Program-made: the position numbers and the translations under genes
The notes under the pieces: generated by a model
What the model saw: the letters and a program-made list of their open reading frames with translations, nothing else
Database searches by the model: none
Told to the model about the DNA's origin: nothing
NCBI RefSeq assembly: GCF_009208585.1
Contig: NZ_WFLN01000011.1
Coordinates: 18,817-82,816 of the forward strand
Direction of reading: 5' to 3'
Length of the DNA stretch: 64,000 nt
Source of the DNA: Fluviispira multicolorata
GTDB taxonomy: Bacteria > Bdellovibrionota_B > Oligoflexia > Silvanigrellales > Silvanigrellaceae
Part shown: positions 8,409 through 17,589 of the stretch, one piece after another
Numbering within the stretch: the first letter of the stretch is position 1
Layout of the letters: the number at the start of each line of letters is the position of its first letter

Positions 8409-11288
8409 AAAATTCCCTCCATATCCAGAATTTATTGTTTTCAAAATATTGTTTCTCCCTGCCTGCCATTCTATTACTTCATTGGTAAACTCTTTCTTTT
8501 TAATACACTTCCATTCGATTTCTTTGTTCTCTGTAGAGAAATCGGCAATGTATTTTGACCAAGTTGGGTATTCATTTGGTTCCAATTTTATTGCTTTTGT
8601 TGTGTTCCAATTACCAATTTCATTACTGTTCCCAACAATATAAATAGATTCGCCAAAGTTTGTTATTCCATTTAGACAAGTAAATGTGTAATGTGCGTTT
8701 TTACTTTGCTTTGCTTGTAAATTAAATTCATAAACGTAAGAACTGCGCACATTTAGTTTACTTGTTTTCGCAATAGCTAAATTTTTACTTGGAGTATCCC
8801 AACAATTTTCATTTACGAGATCAGTGCATTTTTCAAGTAGAACTCCGTTGAGAGCGACATAACTTACGATTTCATTTGGGATAGCCATTTTAATTACGTG
8901 CTTTCTTGATTCTTGTATACCTGAAAATTTTCCTATGGTTGGAGATATTGTAAGAATTGCAGTGTTATTTTTCCTAACTTGAGTCATTTCAGTTTCAGAA
9001 TAATTTTTTTCTTTGTATTTTAATGATCGTCCATCATCTTCATAAAGTGTAAAATTAGTCATTTTTTCACTTGGTACCACTGCAATAATTAAATCATATA
9101 TTTTTGTTCCATCAGTGCGGAGTCCTTGTATATCCATTGTTTTGTCATCAATAAATGCTTGTGGAATTATGGCGCCGCCAAGAATAAAAAGTGGTATTTT
9201 ATATTTACCATTTAAATATGCTGGAAAATCAATATATTTTTTTCCTGTATCCGTAATTTCATCAAGCGTGTGATAATTAAGCCAGCGCCCTTCAGGTAAG
9301 TAAATATTTTTACGAATAGGATCATTATATTGAAACATTGTACTACCAAGCAAAAACTTTCCAATCATTTTTTCGCTACTTATTTTTCTTACATTTTTAT
9401 CAGACTGAAATAAAGTTACTAAAGGGGGTGTTACGGCTTCTCCAAATAAATGTGCTCTGAAAAAGAGTGAATAATAATATGGAGCAAGGGTATATCGCTG
9501 CCTCAAATTCTCCCTATTCGAAGAAATGTCACCAATTAAGGAAGGAGCAGTTTCAGATTGATTTGTTTCACCAACGACGGTATGTGGACGTACTGGAAAA
9601 TCGAAAACCGAGGCATTGGCAAACCATAACGTATATAGTTTTTCGATATTGCTACCATCAAAAGTATTTCTGTGAAATCCACCTGTATCAGCTGAGTAAA
9701 AATCAATCCCACTTAAAGAAACATTCATTTGATTATTTATATGAGCTTTAAGTGCACCTAAATTAGCACCAATATCACCTGACCACATGCCTGCTCCCAT
9801 GCGTTGCATGCCGGGTGAACCTGCACGACTTATGTAAAATGGGCGATCACTAAAGTTTGGATTCTGCCTATTTGTAAAATAACCTTTATCTAAACTTTCA
9901 ATCCATTTTAGTGCATAAAGATTTGCATTATCAGCATGTCTATTTTTTAACTCTCCATTCTCAACATAGCCTGAATAATATGCATTAGGGTCATACATCT
10001 CAGGTTCATTTAAATCTAACCAAAAGTTTGATAATCCCGAATTAACAAGTGGAACTTGCTTTTTTTGAAACCAGTAAGCAGATGCTTTTGCATTGCTCCA
10101 GTCGATCATTCCACCGCTTCCCCACCAAGTGTCTTTAAAGTAACTAGGATCACATCCCGTAGCGTTTTTTCTGACAAGGTAACAGCGTGACAATAAATCT
10201 TGATAATCACCAATATTAGAGTTTGGAGTTTTTGCCGATTCAGAAATATAGGATTCTTGGATAGGAATAAATTCAATGCCATTCTCTTTGAACTTTTTTA
10301 TATTTTCTATTGGATTTGGAAAATTATTTTCATCAAATGATAAACTACCCATTCCTTTAGTACCGCCAAACCAATAAAGGTCTAGGGCAAAACCATCGAT
10401 AGGAAACTTATTATTTCTAAGACTTGATAATTTAGAATTAACTTCATTCCAGTTTTTATAGCCATATTCGCTGACCCAAAGTCCGAGCATTTTTTTTGGT
10501 GGCAGAGTCGGGTTGCCAATTAATGACATGTATTTTTGTCTGAGTTGTTCTAAATTATCCCCAGCAATTAAGAAGTAGCGGATTTTTTTATCAGACACTT
10601 TAACATTCCAAGCATTTGAGTTTGTAAAATCCCAGCCCATTTTATATGTACTGTCTATAAAAATTGCATAATTTTGTTTTTCTTCACCAAGTGCATAAAG
10701 AATCGGAAATTGAACTTTTGAGTTTGCACCCCCAGAAAAACCGACAAAGGCATTGCCAAATTCACCGGGTTCCCATTTGCGACCGACCCAGTCACCATCG
10801 GCTGAATTTGGATCATAAAAATATTGTCCAAGTCCATAGGCATTTTGATTTTGAGTTGAAATAATTTTAAGGGAATTATTATCTAAATTGTTAATTGGAC
10901 AAATTTTTGCTAATTTATAATTTAATTTCTTATTGGTATAGGAGATGCAAAAAGTTTTTCTATCTATATTTACACCTATATTTGCAGTCTCAATTGTTGA
11001 AGCTGATTGCTTAAATTCTGTGGGACCACGAAATGATTGCTCTTGTACCATGGGTGACGTAAAGATAGGAAAGTTATATTGAGAATTATTTAAATTATCG
11101 CCTGTTTCAATATGTATTATATCGTCACTCAGTGCCTCTAATAAAATATATTTTCCATTTTCAGAAAATTTTATGTTTGGAATTGAACTAGAATATTCTG
11201 TTTTTGCAAAAACATGTGAATGATATAAATTTGTAACAATCAAACAAAGACTTGAAGTGATAAAATTTGAATATTTTAAATGATACAT
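8394..11288 (-). CDS. Secreted GH31 alpha-glucosidase with C-terminal CBM20
   Basis: A 964-residue exported enzyme. The N-terminal 28 residues look like a signal peptide (hydrophobic run, cleavage near VFA-KT). The GH31 barrel is clear: nucleophile D425 in NFWLDLNEPE and acid/base D505 in GAGMWSGDIG, with the upstream GLWVSEYGYKNW segment. Residues about 860-955 form a starch-binding CBM20-like domain (HYTFTC, YIVGNSNEIGNWNTTKAIKL, ...WKCIKK). It would release glucose from alpha-glucans outside the cell or in the periplasm. AAAGG precedes the ATG. No sugar transporter or regulator gene is adjacent, and the 3' end overlaps prpB on the other strand. GH31 includes several substrate specificities; alpha-glucan is inferred from the CBM. 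Confidence 0.9.
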   Translation of the reverse strand: MYHLKYSNFITSSLCLIVTNLYHSHVFAKTEYSSSIPNIKFSENGKYILLEALSDDIIHIETGDNLNNSQYNFPIFTSPMVQEQSFRGPTEFKQSASTIETANIGVNIDRKTFCISYTNKKLNYKLAKICPINNLDNNSLKIISTQNQNAYGLGQYFYDPNSADGDWVGRKWEPGEFGNAFVGFSGGANSKVQFPILYALGEEKQNYAIFIDSTYKMGWDFTNSNAWNVKVSDKKIRYFLIAGDNLEQLRQKYMSLIGNPTLPPKKMLGLWVSEYGYKNWNEVNSKLSSLRNNKFPIDGFALDLYWFGGTKGMGSLSFDENNFPNPIENIKKFKENGIEFIPIQESYISESAKTPNSNIGDYQDLLSRCYLVRKNATGCDPSYFKDTWWGSGGMIDWSNAKASAYWFQKKQVPLVNSGLSNFWLDLNEPEMYDPNAYYSGYVENGELKNRHADNANLYALKWIESLDKGYFTNRQNPNFSDRPFYISRAGSPGMQRMGAGMWSGDIGANLGALKAHINNQMNVSLSGIDFYSADTGGFHRNTFDGSNIEKLYTLWFANASVFDFPVRPHTVVGETNQSETAPSLIGDISSNRENLRQRYTLAPYYYSLFFRAHLFGEAVTPPLVTLFQSDKNVRKISSEKMIGKFLLGSTMFQYNDPIRKNIYLPEGRWLNYHTLDEITDTGKKYIDFPAYLNGKYKIPLFILGGAIIPQAFIDDKTMDIQGLRTDGTKIYDLIIAVVPSEKMTNFTLYEDDGRSLKYKEKNYSETEMTQVRKNNTAILTISPTIGKFSGIQESRKHVIKMAIPNEIVSYVALNGVLLEKCTDLVNENCWDTPSKNLAIAKTSKLNVRSSYVYEFNLQAKQSKNAHYTFTCLNGITNFGESIYIVGNSNEIGNWNTTKAIKLEPNEYPTWSKYIADFSTENKEIEWKCIKKKEFTNEVIEWQAGRNNILKTINSGYGGNFSGSF

Positions 11289-11430
11289 ACTTACCTTTCG
11301 TTGTGTTGAACGATTTAAATTGCATGAGCATAAGAGTCAAAATATTTATTTACATCAAGTTTATGATTATTAAAACATTTAAAATGTTTTATTATTTTAA
11401 ATGTTTTAATTTTTCAAATAAAATAGCAAT

Positions 11431-11863
11431 TTAAAATCCACATCCGTTTTTAGCACTATTTGGATATTTAATGAGAAGTGGCTGAAGAGTCGCTAAGATT
11501 TTTTTGTTATCAATGTTTTCATTTTTTAGGTAACTGTCGGGTAAATAATGCATTAAAAATGCATTCATAGCAAAGTTAGTTAGGCTGTTTTCAAAAATAT
11601 AACTGTGACGATATTTTTCAATTTCATTTAATTTTTTTTAATGCACTTAAATTTGAAAATGGTGTTGTTTTTAAATCATATCCTAATTCTTTTAGTTTAT
11701 CTGAAAGAGGCTTATCAGTAAAATTAACTTGTTAAATTATTAAATAAACATAAAGACTTAAACTGGTATTTGCATTTATTTTAGAAATAAAACATATGCT
11801 CGGGGCTTTAGCTGAATTTTTACTTAAAAAATTAATTTTTAATCTTCTGGAATTTCTGTTTCT
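11431..11863 (-). pseudogene. Frameshifted and truncated gene of unknown function
   Basis: The minus strand carries a coding-like stretch of about 140 codons interrupted by an in-frame TAA and by a one-base shift at an 8-T run (11632-11639 on the plus strand). Removing one base joins FTDKPLSDKLKELGYDLKTP... to LNEIEKYRHSYIFENSLTNF, which continues to a C-terminus IKYPNSAKNGCGF and the stop at 11431-11433. No start codon or ribosome binding site is found. I do not recognise the family. The two lesions point to a decayed gene rather than a sequencing error alone, although the homopolymer shift by itself could be one. The rest of the 693-base gap (11289-11430 and 11864-11981) shows only AT-rich DNA. 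Confidence 0.55.
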
Positions 11864-11981
11864 TTAAAGTGCAGTATATTTAATGTGAAAAAAATAAAAT
11901 AATATCTAAAATATAACTTGCAATTTAAAAATATTTAATTTAAAGAACTATTAAATTCAATATAATAGATAGGAGTAAAGT

Positions 11982-12422
11982 ATGTATAAAAAAATGTTGC
12001 TTGCTTGTTCACTGTTTTGTTCTATTAATGCTTTTGCAGCAAACGAAAGCCCAATTCTGACAAAAAAATCATATTCAGGATATGTAATGATGGGTTATAA
12101 TACATCTAATGAATGTGAAGTTTATAATAACAAAGTTTTAATAAATGTAAGAGCAGGTGAAGGTCAAGTTAAACAAGTAAAAGAAATTGCTCTTTCTGGT
12201 AATATCAAAGGAATGATCGAAGATGCAAGCAGAGGGCCGCTTAGAAATTCTATTGCTCCAGTTGATGCATCTTCCACTATGTACTCTGCAATTAGAATCA
12301 ATACAAATGGAAGTACAGAAACAGTAAATCTTGGGCATCTTGTTGCGAATACTTGGCAAACTGAAAATCAATCAGTAGGATCTTTTGGTTTACGCAATTT
12401 ATTAGATAAGCTTTGTAATTAA
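11982..12422 (+). CDS. Small secreted protein of unknown function
   Basis: A 146-residue protein with a classical signal peptide (MYKKMLLACSLFCSINAFA, cleavage AFA-A after residue 19). The mature ~127 residues contain two cysteines, C45 and C145, that could form one disulphide in the periplasm or outside the cell. The composition is ordinary, with a likely beta-rich pattern (SYSGYVMMGYN, KVLINVRAGEG, TETVNLGHLVANTW). AGGAG sits a few bases ahead of the ATG. I recognise no domain. It stands alone between a pseudogene and the convergent pepF. Confidence 0.7.
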   Translation: MYKKMLLACSLFCSINAFAANESPILTKKSYSGYVMMGYNTSNECEVYNNKVLINVRAGEGQVKQVKEIALSGNIKGMIEDASRGPLRNSIAPVDASSTMYSAIRINTNGSTETVNLGHLVANTWQTENQSVGSFGLRNLLDKLCN

Positions 12423-12467
12423 TCGAGTTAAAATTGTATAACTTATTAGATTTTATCTTTTTAAATT

Positions 12468-12519
12468 AAAATAGGGTGATACTAAAAAAAATCCTTCTTT
12501 TTAAATATTACCCTATTTT
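12468..12519. terminator. Inverted repeat between convergent genes
   Basis: AAAATAGGGT (12468-12477) pairs with ACCCTATTTT (12510-12519), with an inner A-run/T-run that could extend the stem. A T-run follows on the plus strand, so it may terminate the secreted-protein gene. The right arm overlaps the last codon of pepF. The large loop makes it a moderate candidate. Confidence 0.4.
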
Positions 12520-14235
12520 TTCGATTTCTTTTTCGATTTCTTCACACAAATTTTTAATCATGCTTTCACTAAAATCAAATTGCAGATCAGAAGCTGTAAA
12601 TAAATTTTGCAGAGAACATTGGGCACCTAAACTTATTCCTGCAATGTAATTATTAACTGCTTGTGCATAGTTTTCTCTACTTTTTTTCCACAATTGTAAG
12701 GCGCCAACCTGAGCAATTCCATAATCGATATAATAAAATGGAGAAGTGAAAACATGTGGTCTGCTAATCCAGCCAAGTTCTTCAAATTCTTCACAACCAC
12801 TCCAATCAACCTGTGGTCGGTATTTTTTAGAAATACTGAGCCATGCGTTGTTACGTTGTGTTGCGGTGAGTTTTTGTTTAGTTGAATAAATATTGTGCTG
12901 CCATTCATCCATCATAGACATAAAAGGCCAGAAGTGCAGCATATGGAAAAGTTGAAAAGTTAGGGCTTTTTGCGCATCTTTTTTATCTTTCCACCATGCA
13001 GTGAAAAAGGGACTGGCTAAGAGTTCAAGACCAATGCTAGCCACTTCACAAAATTCAAAACCAGGATGTCTTAAAAGTACATTTTCAATATTTGAAACAG
13101 CATAACCATGCAGTGCATGGCCAAACTCATGAATAAATGTCATAGCATCTCGAAAATGGCCACTAAAATTTGCAAAAATAAATGGAACTTTACTCTCTTG
13201 AAAAGTAACACAAAAAGCGCCGGCCGCTTTATTTGCTCGAGGTGCAATATCAATTAAATTATTACTTTTCATTTCATGAAAAAGCTTTCCAAAGCTTGGA
13301 TGAATTTTTGAAGTGATATTTTGCATACTCGCAATGAGCATGTTGAGATCGCCATTTACAGGTGATGTTTCAGGCATTAATTGAGGAAAAATAGAAATAT
13401 CCCACGGTTTAATTGTTTCTGTATTTAATGACTTTTTTTGTCTTTTTGCAATTCTTTCAATAACGGGGATGGATTCTTTGAATATAGAATCACGAAGTTC
13501 TTTGCATTCTCTCTCTCCATAATCAATGCGGCCTAATTCTGAAAACGCAACTTCGACATAATTTTTAGCCTGAACTGAGTCTGCTTGTTTTAGACGATTT
13601 TCTAAAAGGGCATCGAATATATCTTGATAAACATGTTCATTTTCTTTAACAAAATTCCAATATGAAAAAAAAGCAGATTTTCTAATTTCAGGATTATTGT
13701 CATTTAATTTTCCAATAACAACTGATATTGGTAATGTTCTTTCTGCAAATTTGGTTTTAGCAGAGTTAACAAATTTTTTATATTCACGAATATGTTGATT
13801 CTCTTCAATCTGTAAAAGAGATATTTCTTGATTCGTATATTTTCTTCTAATTTTAAAATCTTTATATATTCTTTCATTGTCATACGTATGCATGGAATGT
13901 CGCCAAGGAGACGACATATAAACGTCCATTAAGTCGCTACGTGCAATTAAAAGTTGAGAAAGAATATTTTCTTCGAATTCATTTAATTTTTCTTCAGCAA
14001 GTTTATTTGTTGTATTAAAATAAAGATCGAGCTCTAAAATGGTTTGCGCTTCAGAAATGGCGCAGGAAGCTTCATGAAAGAGTCCATACCATTCACGCGC
14101 GCTTTTAAAACTATTTGGCACTTCGCCTGAAAGCTTGGCAACTATTTCTTTGACATCGTTTTTATTAAGAGGATCAAAATTTTCTTTGATAAAAAATTTT
14201 TTAGTTTGATTTGGCAAAATATAGTAATGGGACAT
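12508..14235 (-). CDS. pepF: M3 family oligoendopeptidase F
   Basis: Cytoplasmic zinc metallopeptidase of 575 residues (M3B, oligoendopeptidase F clade) that trims short peptides. The zinc site is H369-E-F-G-H373 in TFIHEFGHALHGYA, with the third ligand E397 in FCEVASIGLELLASP. Downstream His/Tyr residues in PFYYIDYGIAQVGALQLW match the substrate-binding region of M3. No signal peptide is present. AGAAAGG precedes the ATG. The length is in the normal range for PepF. The last residues are a short acidic/basic repeat (EIEKEIEKIG). It is transcribed alone; the upstream divergent gene is a small lipoprotein. Confidence 0.93.
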   Translation of the reverse strand: MSHYYILPNQTKKFFIKENFDPLNKNDVKEIVAKLSGEVPNSFKSAREWYGLFHEASCAISEAQTILELDLYFNTTNKLAEEKLNEFEENILSQLLIARSDLMDVYMSSPWRHSMHTYDNERIYKDFKIRRKYTNQEISLLQIEENQHIREYKKFVNSAKTKFAERTLPISVVIGKLNDNNPEIRKSAFFSYWNFVKENEHVYQDIFDALLENRLKQADSVQAKNYVEVAFSELGRIDYGERECKELRDSIFKESIPVIERIAKRQKKSLNTETIKPWDISIFPQLMPETSPVNGDLNMLIASMQNITSKIHPSFGKLFHEMKSNNLIDIAPRANKAAGAFCVTFQESKVPFIFANFSGHFRDAMTFIHEFGHALHGYAVSNIENVLLRHPGFEFCEVASIGLELLASPFFTAWWKDKKDAQKALTFQLFHMLHFWPFMSMMDEWQHNIYSTKQKLTATQRNNAWLSISKKYRPQVDWSGCEEFEELGWISRPHVFTSPFYYIDYGIAQVGALQLWKKSRENYAQAVNNYIAGISLGAQCSLQNLFTASDLQFDFSESMIKNLCEEIEKEIEKIG

Positions 14236-14356
14236 GTTTACCTTTCTTCAGGAAAATTAGTCAGAGAATTGGCGCGTTGCGTGTGTGACATCTCTTTCTA
14301 AAATTAAGTGCTTAGCCTTCCTTTCCGATATTTTGCTTAGTTGGAGAGGGGTATAA

Positions 14357-14737
14357 ATGGGACGTTGGAAATGGAAAAATACATATAAATATAATTTAAA
14401 TATATTGGTATTATTTGCCATCATTTCTTTGTTCTTATCTGCTTGTAATACGGCTCCTACTGTTGTGCGTGGGCCTCCCCCACAACCTGTAAACTTACCT
14501 TTTTTGCGGTTAGAGCAAGCTGGGGAATGCTACTATATTGATGATTTCCTGCCAACTCCTGATTCTTTGGTTAATGGAAAAACTTCAAATTTATATTTGC
14601 GATATTACACATATTGGAATGCTCGCTACAAATATTGGTCTGAAGTTGGAATAATGTTGGCTTTTTACAGTCGAGATATGAGATGTTGGGCATTATTTGA
14701 AGAATATGCACTGCCTCGAATTGATGACATTAAATAA
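14357..14737 (+). CDS. Small lipoprotein of unknown function
   Basis: A 126-residue protein with a basic, aromatic N-terminus, a hydrophobic helix and a lipobox LSAC with the lipidated cysteine at residue 30. The mature part begins with a proline-rich linker (RGPPPQPVNLP) and continues with an aromatic-rich domain (ECYYIDDFLP, YLRYYTYWNARYKYWSE, MRCWALFEEYALP) carrying two further cysteines. It should be anchored in the inner or outer membrane. GGAG lies upstream of the ATG. I recognise no family. It is followed at 63 bases by a CheX-type response regulator gene on the same strand. Confidence 0.65.
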   Translation: MGRWKWKNTYKYNLNILVLFAIISLFLSACNTAPTVVRGPPPQPVNLPFLRLEQAGECYYIDDFLPTPDSLVNGKTSNLYLRYYTYWNARYKYWSEVGIMLAFYSRDMRCWALFEEYALPRIDDIK

Positions 14738-14799
14738 GTAAGAAATAAATTTTGGAGGCTTTTTATTTTTGTCTTTAAATATTCTATCTGGAAAATGGT

Positions 14800-15735
14800 A
14801 TGGCTAAATTATTTATTGCTGAATCATCAAAAAGATCAATAGAGAATTTAGAGCATTTTTTAAAAGCAGATGGGCATGATCCTTTTTTTTGGGATCATTC
14901 TGAGCCTTTAGAAAAAATAATTTCAGAAAATAAATTTGATTTATCGATAATCGATTTAAATTATAAAGATATGCCAAGCTCTGAAATAATTAATTTAATC
15001 TTAAATAATCCTGATTTTTCAAATTCTCAAATTATTGTTACTACTTCAAGTCCTAATAAGGATGCATTGAGTAAATACAGTTCGCTTGGGGTTAATTTTA
15101 TTTTTGTAAAACCTTATCGATATAAGCTTTTATCCGATAAAATTAAATATATCATGAATCCAATTCGAGGAGATCATGGGGCATTTGAGCCCGATATTCT
15201 AAAAATATTTTTGGAATCAACAATTCATATCTTTGAATCTATTTCTGGCATTTCTGTTGAAGCTTCAAAACCATTTTTAAAATCTGGCAATAAAAGTTTA
15301 AGTGAAGTGAGTGCAGTTATTGGCCTTTCCAGTCCACAGGTAAAAGGTTCACTTTCGATAAATGTGACAAAGGATATTCTAACGCGTTGCTTATTAAAAA
15401 TACTTGGGGCTGACATGAGTGCCAGTAAGGCAGATGATGCAGCTGTTAACGATATGTGTGGAGAGCTTTGTAATCAGATTATGGGGCGTGCAAAGCAACA
15501 GTTTTTAAAGAAGAAAAGCATGAGTTTTGAAATAAGTGTGCCTACCGTTCTATCAGACCCGAATCATATTTTAGACTATAAAAGCCCTTCTCCAGTTCTT
15601 GTCATTCCGTTTAAAATTGAAAAAATTGAAGCGATATTTGTTGAGTTTTGTCTTGAACTCAATGATACTTACGAACCCGTTGCGCCTGACAAACTTCAAG
15701 TTGTTGTTGAAGAAGGTGAGCTTGTTCTTTTTTAA
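14800..15735 (+). CDS. Receiver domain fused to CheX-like phosphatase domain
   Basis: A 311-residue two-domain protein. Residues 1-118 form a receiver: phospho-acceptor D52 (SIIDLNYKDMPS), T81/T82 and K104 (FVKPY). The usual acidic pair is reduced to E8 with Ser at the next position, so metal binding may be altered. Residues about 128-300 are a CheX-like domain with the signature E222 and N225 in GELCNQIMGRAKQQF, the residues CheC/CheX use to remove phosphate from CheY. The protein may be a self-regulated sink or a phosphatase for the CheY encoded at 1340-1732. That link is inference. It is followed by rlmK, 24 bases downstream. Confidence 0.8.
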   Translation: MAKLFIAESSKRSIENLEHFLKADGHDPFFWDHSEPLEKIISENKFDLSIIDLNYKDMPSSEIINLILNNPDFSNSQIIVTTSSPNKDALSKYSSLGVNFIFVKPYRYKLLSDKIKYIMNPIRGDHGAFEPDILKIFLESTIHIFESISGISVEASKPFLKSGNKSLSEVSAVIGLSSPQVKGSLSINVTKDILTRCLLKILGADMSASKADDAAVNDMCGELCNQIMGRAKQQFLKKKSMSFEISVPTVLSDPNHILDYKSPSPVLVIPFKIEKIEAIFVEFCLELNDTYEPVAPDKLQVVVEEGELVLF

Positions 15736-15759
15736 GTTTTCATCCCATAGGAAAAATCA

Positions 15760-16722
15760 ATGGATTCCATGTTTAAAAATCGGCTCGAAAAAAATTTTAA
15801 TTCTCATAAAAAATGGGCAAAACGAGAGAATGTAACGGCATTTAGAATTTACGATAAAGATATTCCTGAATATTCATATTCAATTGATTATTATGATGGT
15901 TCTATTGTTGTTTATGAATACGAAAGAGGAAAAGCTTCTCTCAGGTATACAGAAGAGTATATGAAAGCAGATAAAGAGCAACTTGAAGAGGTTATTTTAG
16001 CAATAAAAACTTTATTTGAAATTGACGAAAGCAAAATATTTTTAAAACTCAGAAAAAGACAAAAAGGTCTTTTTCAATATGAAAGGCAAGATGAAAAAGA
16101 AGTCATAAAAATAGTCAGTGAAGGAGATATGAAGTTTAAAGTTAACTTATCTGATTATCTTGATAGTGGATTATTTTTAGATCATAGAAAGACAAGACAA
16201 ATTGTAAAGAAAAATGCAACTGAAAAAAAAGTATTAAATTTATTTGCTTATACAGGTTCTGTGAGTATAGCTGCAGCTCTTGGCAATGCTGAATATATTA
16301 CCACCGTAGATATGAGTAACACTTATTTAAAATGGGCTGAAGAAAATTTTAATCTCAATAAAATACCTGTTTCTCGTCATGAATTTATTCGTGCAGATAT
16401 TATGAGTTGGTTGCCAACAGTTTCATATAGGTCAAAAAAGTATGATTTTATTTTTTTAGATCCTCCTTCCTTTTCAAACTCAAAAAAAATGCATGAAAGT
16501 TTCGATGTGCAGAAAGATTATATTTTCTTATTAAATCAGTGTGAAAAACTTTTAAATTCTAAGGGAAAAATATTGTTTTCTTGTAATTTACGTTCATTTA
16601 AGATAGATAAAAATATTTTTACTGATAAATTTGATATAGAAGATTTAACTAAAAAAACAATTCCAAAAGATTTTCGCAATGAAAGAATACATCATGCTTG
16701 GATGTTAACTAAGAAAATATAA
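15760..16722 (+). CDS. rlmK: 23S rRNA m7G methyltransferase RlmK (stand-alone)
   Basis: A 320-residue SAM-dependent methyltransferase equivalent to the C-terminal half of E. coli RlmKL, which makes m7G2069 in 23S rRNA. Close family landmarks are WAKRENVTAFRIYDKDIPEY near the N-terminus, RKRQKGLFQY, NLSDYLDSGLFLDHRKTR, the SAM site VLNLFAYTGSVSIAAALG, VDMSNTYLKWAEENF and the catalytic-face motif LDPPSFSNSKKM. The THUMP and RlmL parts present in the fused enterobacterial protein are missing, so the m2G2445 activity would need a separate gene. AGGA precedes the ATG. The stop lies one base from the stop of the convergent matrixin gene. Confidence 0.9.
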   Translation: MDSMFKNRLEKNFNSHKKWAKRENVTAFRIYDKDIPEYSYSIDYYDGSIVVYEYERGKASLRYTEEYMKADKEQLEEVILAIKTLFEIDESKIFLKLRKRQKGLFQYERQDEKEVIKIVSEGDMKFKVNLSDYLDSGLFLDHRKTRQIVKKNATEKKVLNLFAYTGSVSIAAALGNAEYITTVDMSNTYLKWAEENFNLNKIPVSRHEFIRADIMSWLPTVSYRSKKYDFIFLDPPSFSNSKKMHESFDVQKDYIFLLNQCEKLLNSKGKILFSCNLRSFKIDKNIFTDKFDIEDLTKKTIPKDFRNERIHHAWMLTKKI

Positions 16723-16723
16723 T

Positions 16724-17518
16724 TTATTTTTGAATACAAGTTGTCTGCGGGGGGCTTCCTCCAAAGTAAATTGTGCGAATTCTTATTATGTCATTTTCAG
16801 ATAAACAACGGACAGTGCTTGGATTGTCAGGAGAATCCGCACCTGTATTAATAAATGGATACATAACACTGCTGCTTTCTGAAATGACATGCCCTAAACC
16901 TAAGAAATGTCCAAGCTCATGGAGTGCAACGCTTTCCATGTCAGCAAGTATGTGATTTGCAACTTCTGGATCTGTTTTTGTGTCGCCAAAAATATATTGA
17001 TCTCTATTAAAACGAATATCAGCAGACTGAATTTTTTGGTTGTTAGAGTTAAAAATTGTGGAGGCAAGAATCATATTGCTTTTACCAGTATTTTTTATCC
17101 ATCCGCCAAAGTTTCCTTGCATTTTATCGTAGTACAAACCTTGAATCATATCATTTAAAGGCGAATAAAGATTTGCAAAGTCGTTTCCAGTTTTTGTATC
17201 ATAGCCAGCTCTAAGAGTTAATATTTTTCGACCTATTGCATTGTTCCAAGTATTGATAGCTTTTTGAATTTGACTTATTAAGAATTCATTTTCTTGGTTT
17301 ATTTGCACACTTAAATCTATAGTAATTGGATAATTATAATTTGTTCCCCATCCCTCTGATAATGCGATGGGTTGATTATCTGAAAAGGAATCATCATGTC
17401 GAACATAATTTGACTGTAATCCACAGCTAATAGGGGAAATAAAAATAATAAAACTAATAATGTATTTTTTACGTGAATAAAAAAATCTAAAAGGAAAATA
17501 AATACATTTAAGAAACAT
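16724..17518 (-). CDS. Matrixin-type (M10) secreted metalloprotease
   Basis: A 264-residue exported zinc protease. The long zinc-binding motif H200-E-x-x-H204-x-x-x-x-x-H210 is present as ALHELGHFLGLGH, followed by the Met-turn at M219 (SSSVMYP) that defines metzincins. The N-terminus has a strongly basic/aromatic stretch and a hydrophobic segment ending at a cysteine (ISPISCG, C32). This may be a weak lipobox, so the protein could be a lipoprotein. The C-terminus has a Cys pair (TVRCLSEND and QTTCIQK). No propeptide cysteine switch is evident. GAAGAGG precedes the ATG. Such enzymes degrade extracellular proteins; a role in host or prey interaction is possible but unproven. Confidence 0.85.
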   Translation of the reverse strand: MFLKCIYFPFRFFYSRKKYIISFIIFISPISCGLQSNYVRHDDSFSDNQPIALSEGWGTNYNYPITIDLSVQINQENEFLISQIQKAINTWNNAIGRKILTLRAGYDTKTGNDFANLYSPLNDMIQGLYYDKMQGNFGGWIKNTGKSNMILASTIFNSNNQKIQSADIRFNRDQYIFGDTKTDPEVANHILADMESVALHELGHFLGLGHVISESSSVMYPFINTGADSPDNPSTVRCLSENDIIRIRTIYFGGSPPQTTCIQK

Positions 17519-17589
17519 AGGGGCCTCTTCATCGATTTAAGTATTTATCGACAAAGAGACTGCAAAAATAACAGTGTCAAAAATTTGTT

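Noticed and set aside
12518..12541. Short tandem repeat at the 3' end of pepF
   Set aside because: It merely encodes the EIEKEIEK tail and is two units long; no sign of a functional repeat array.
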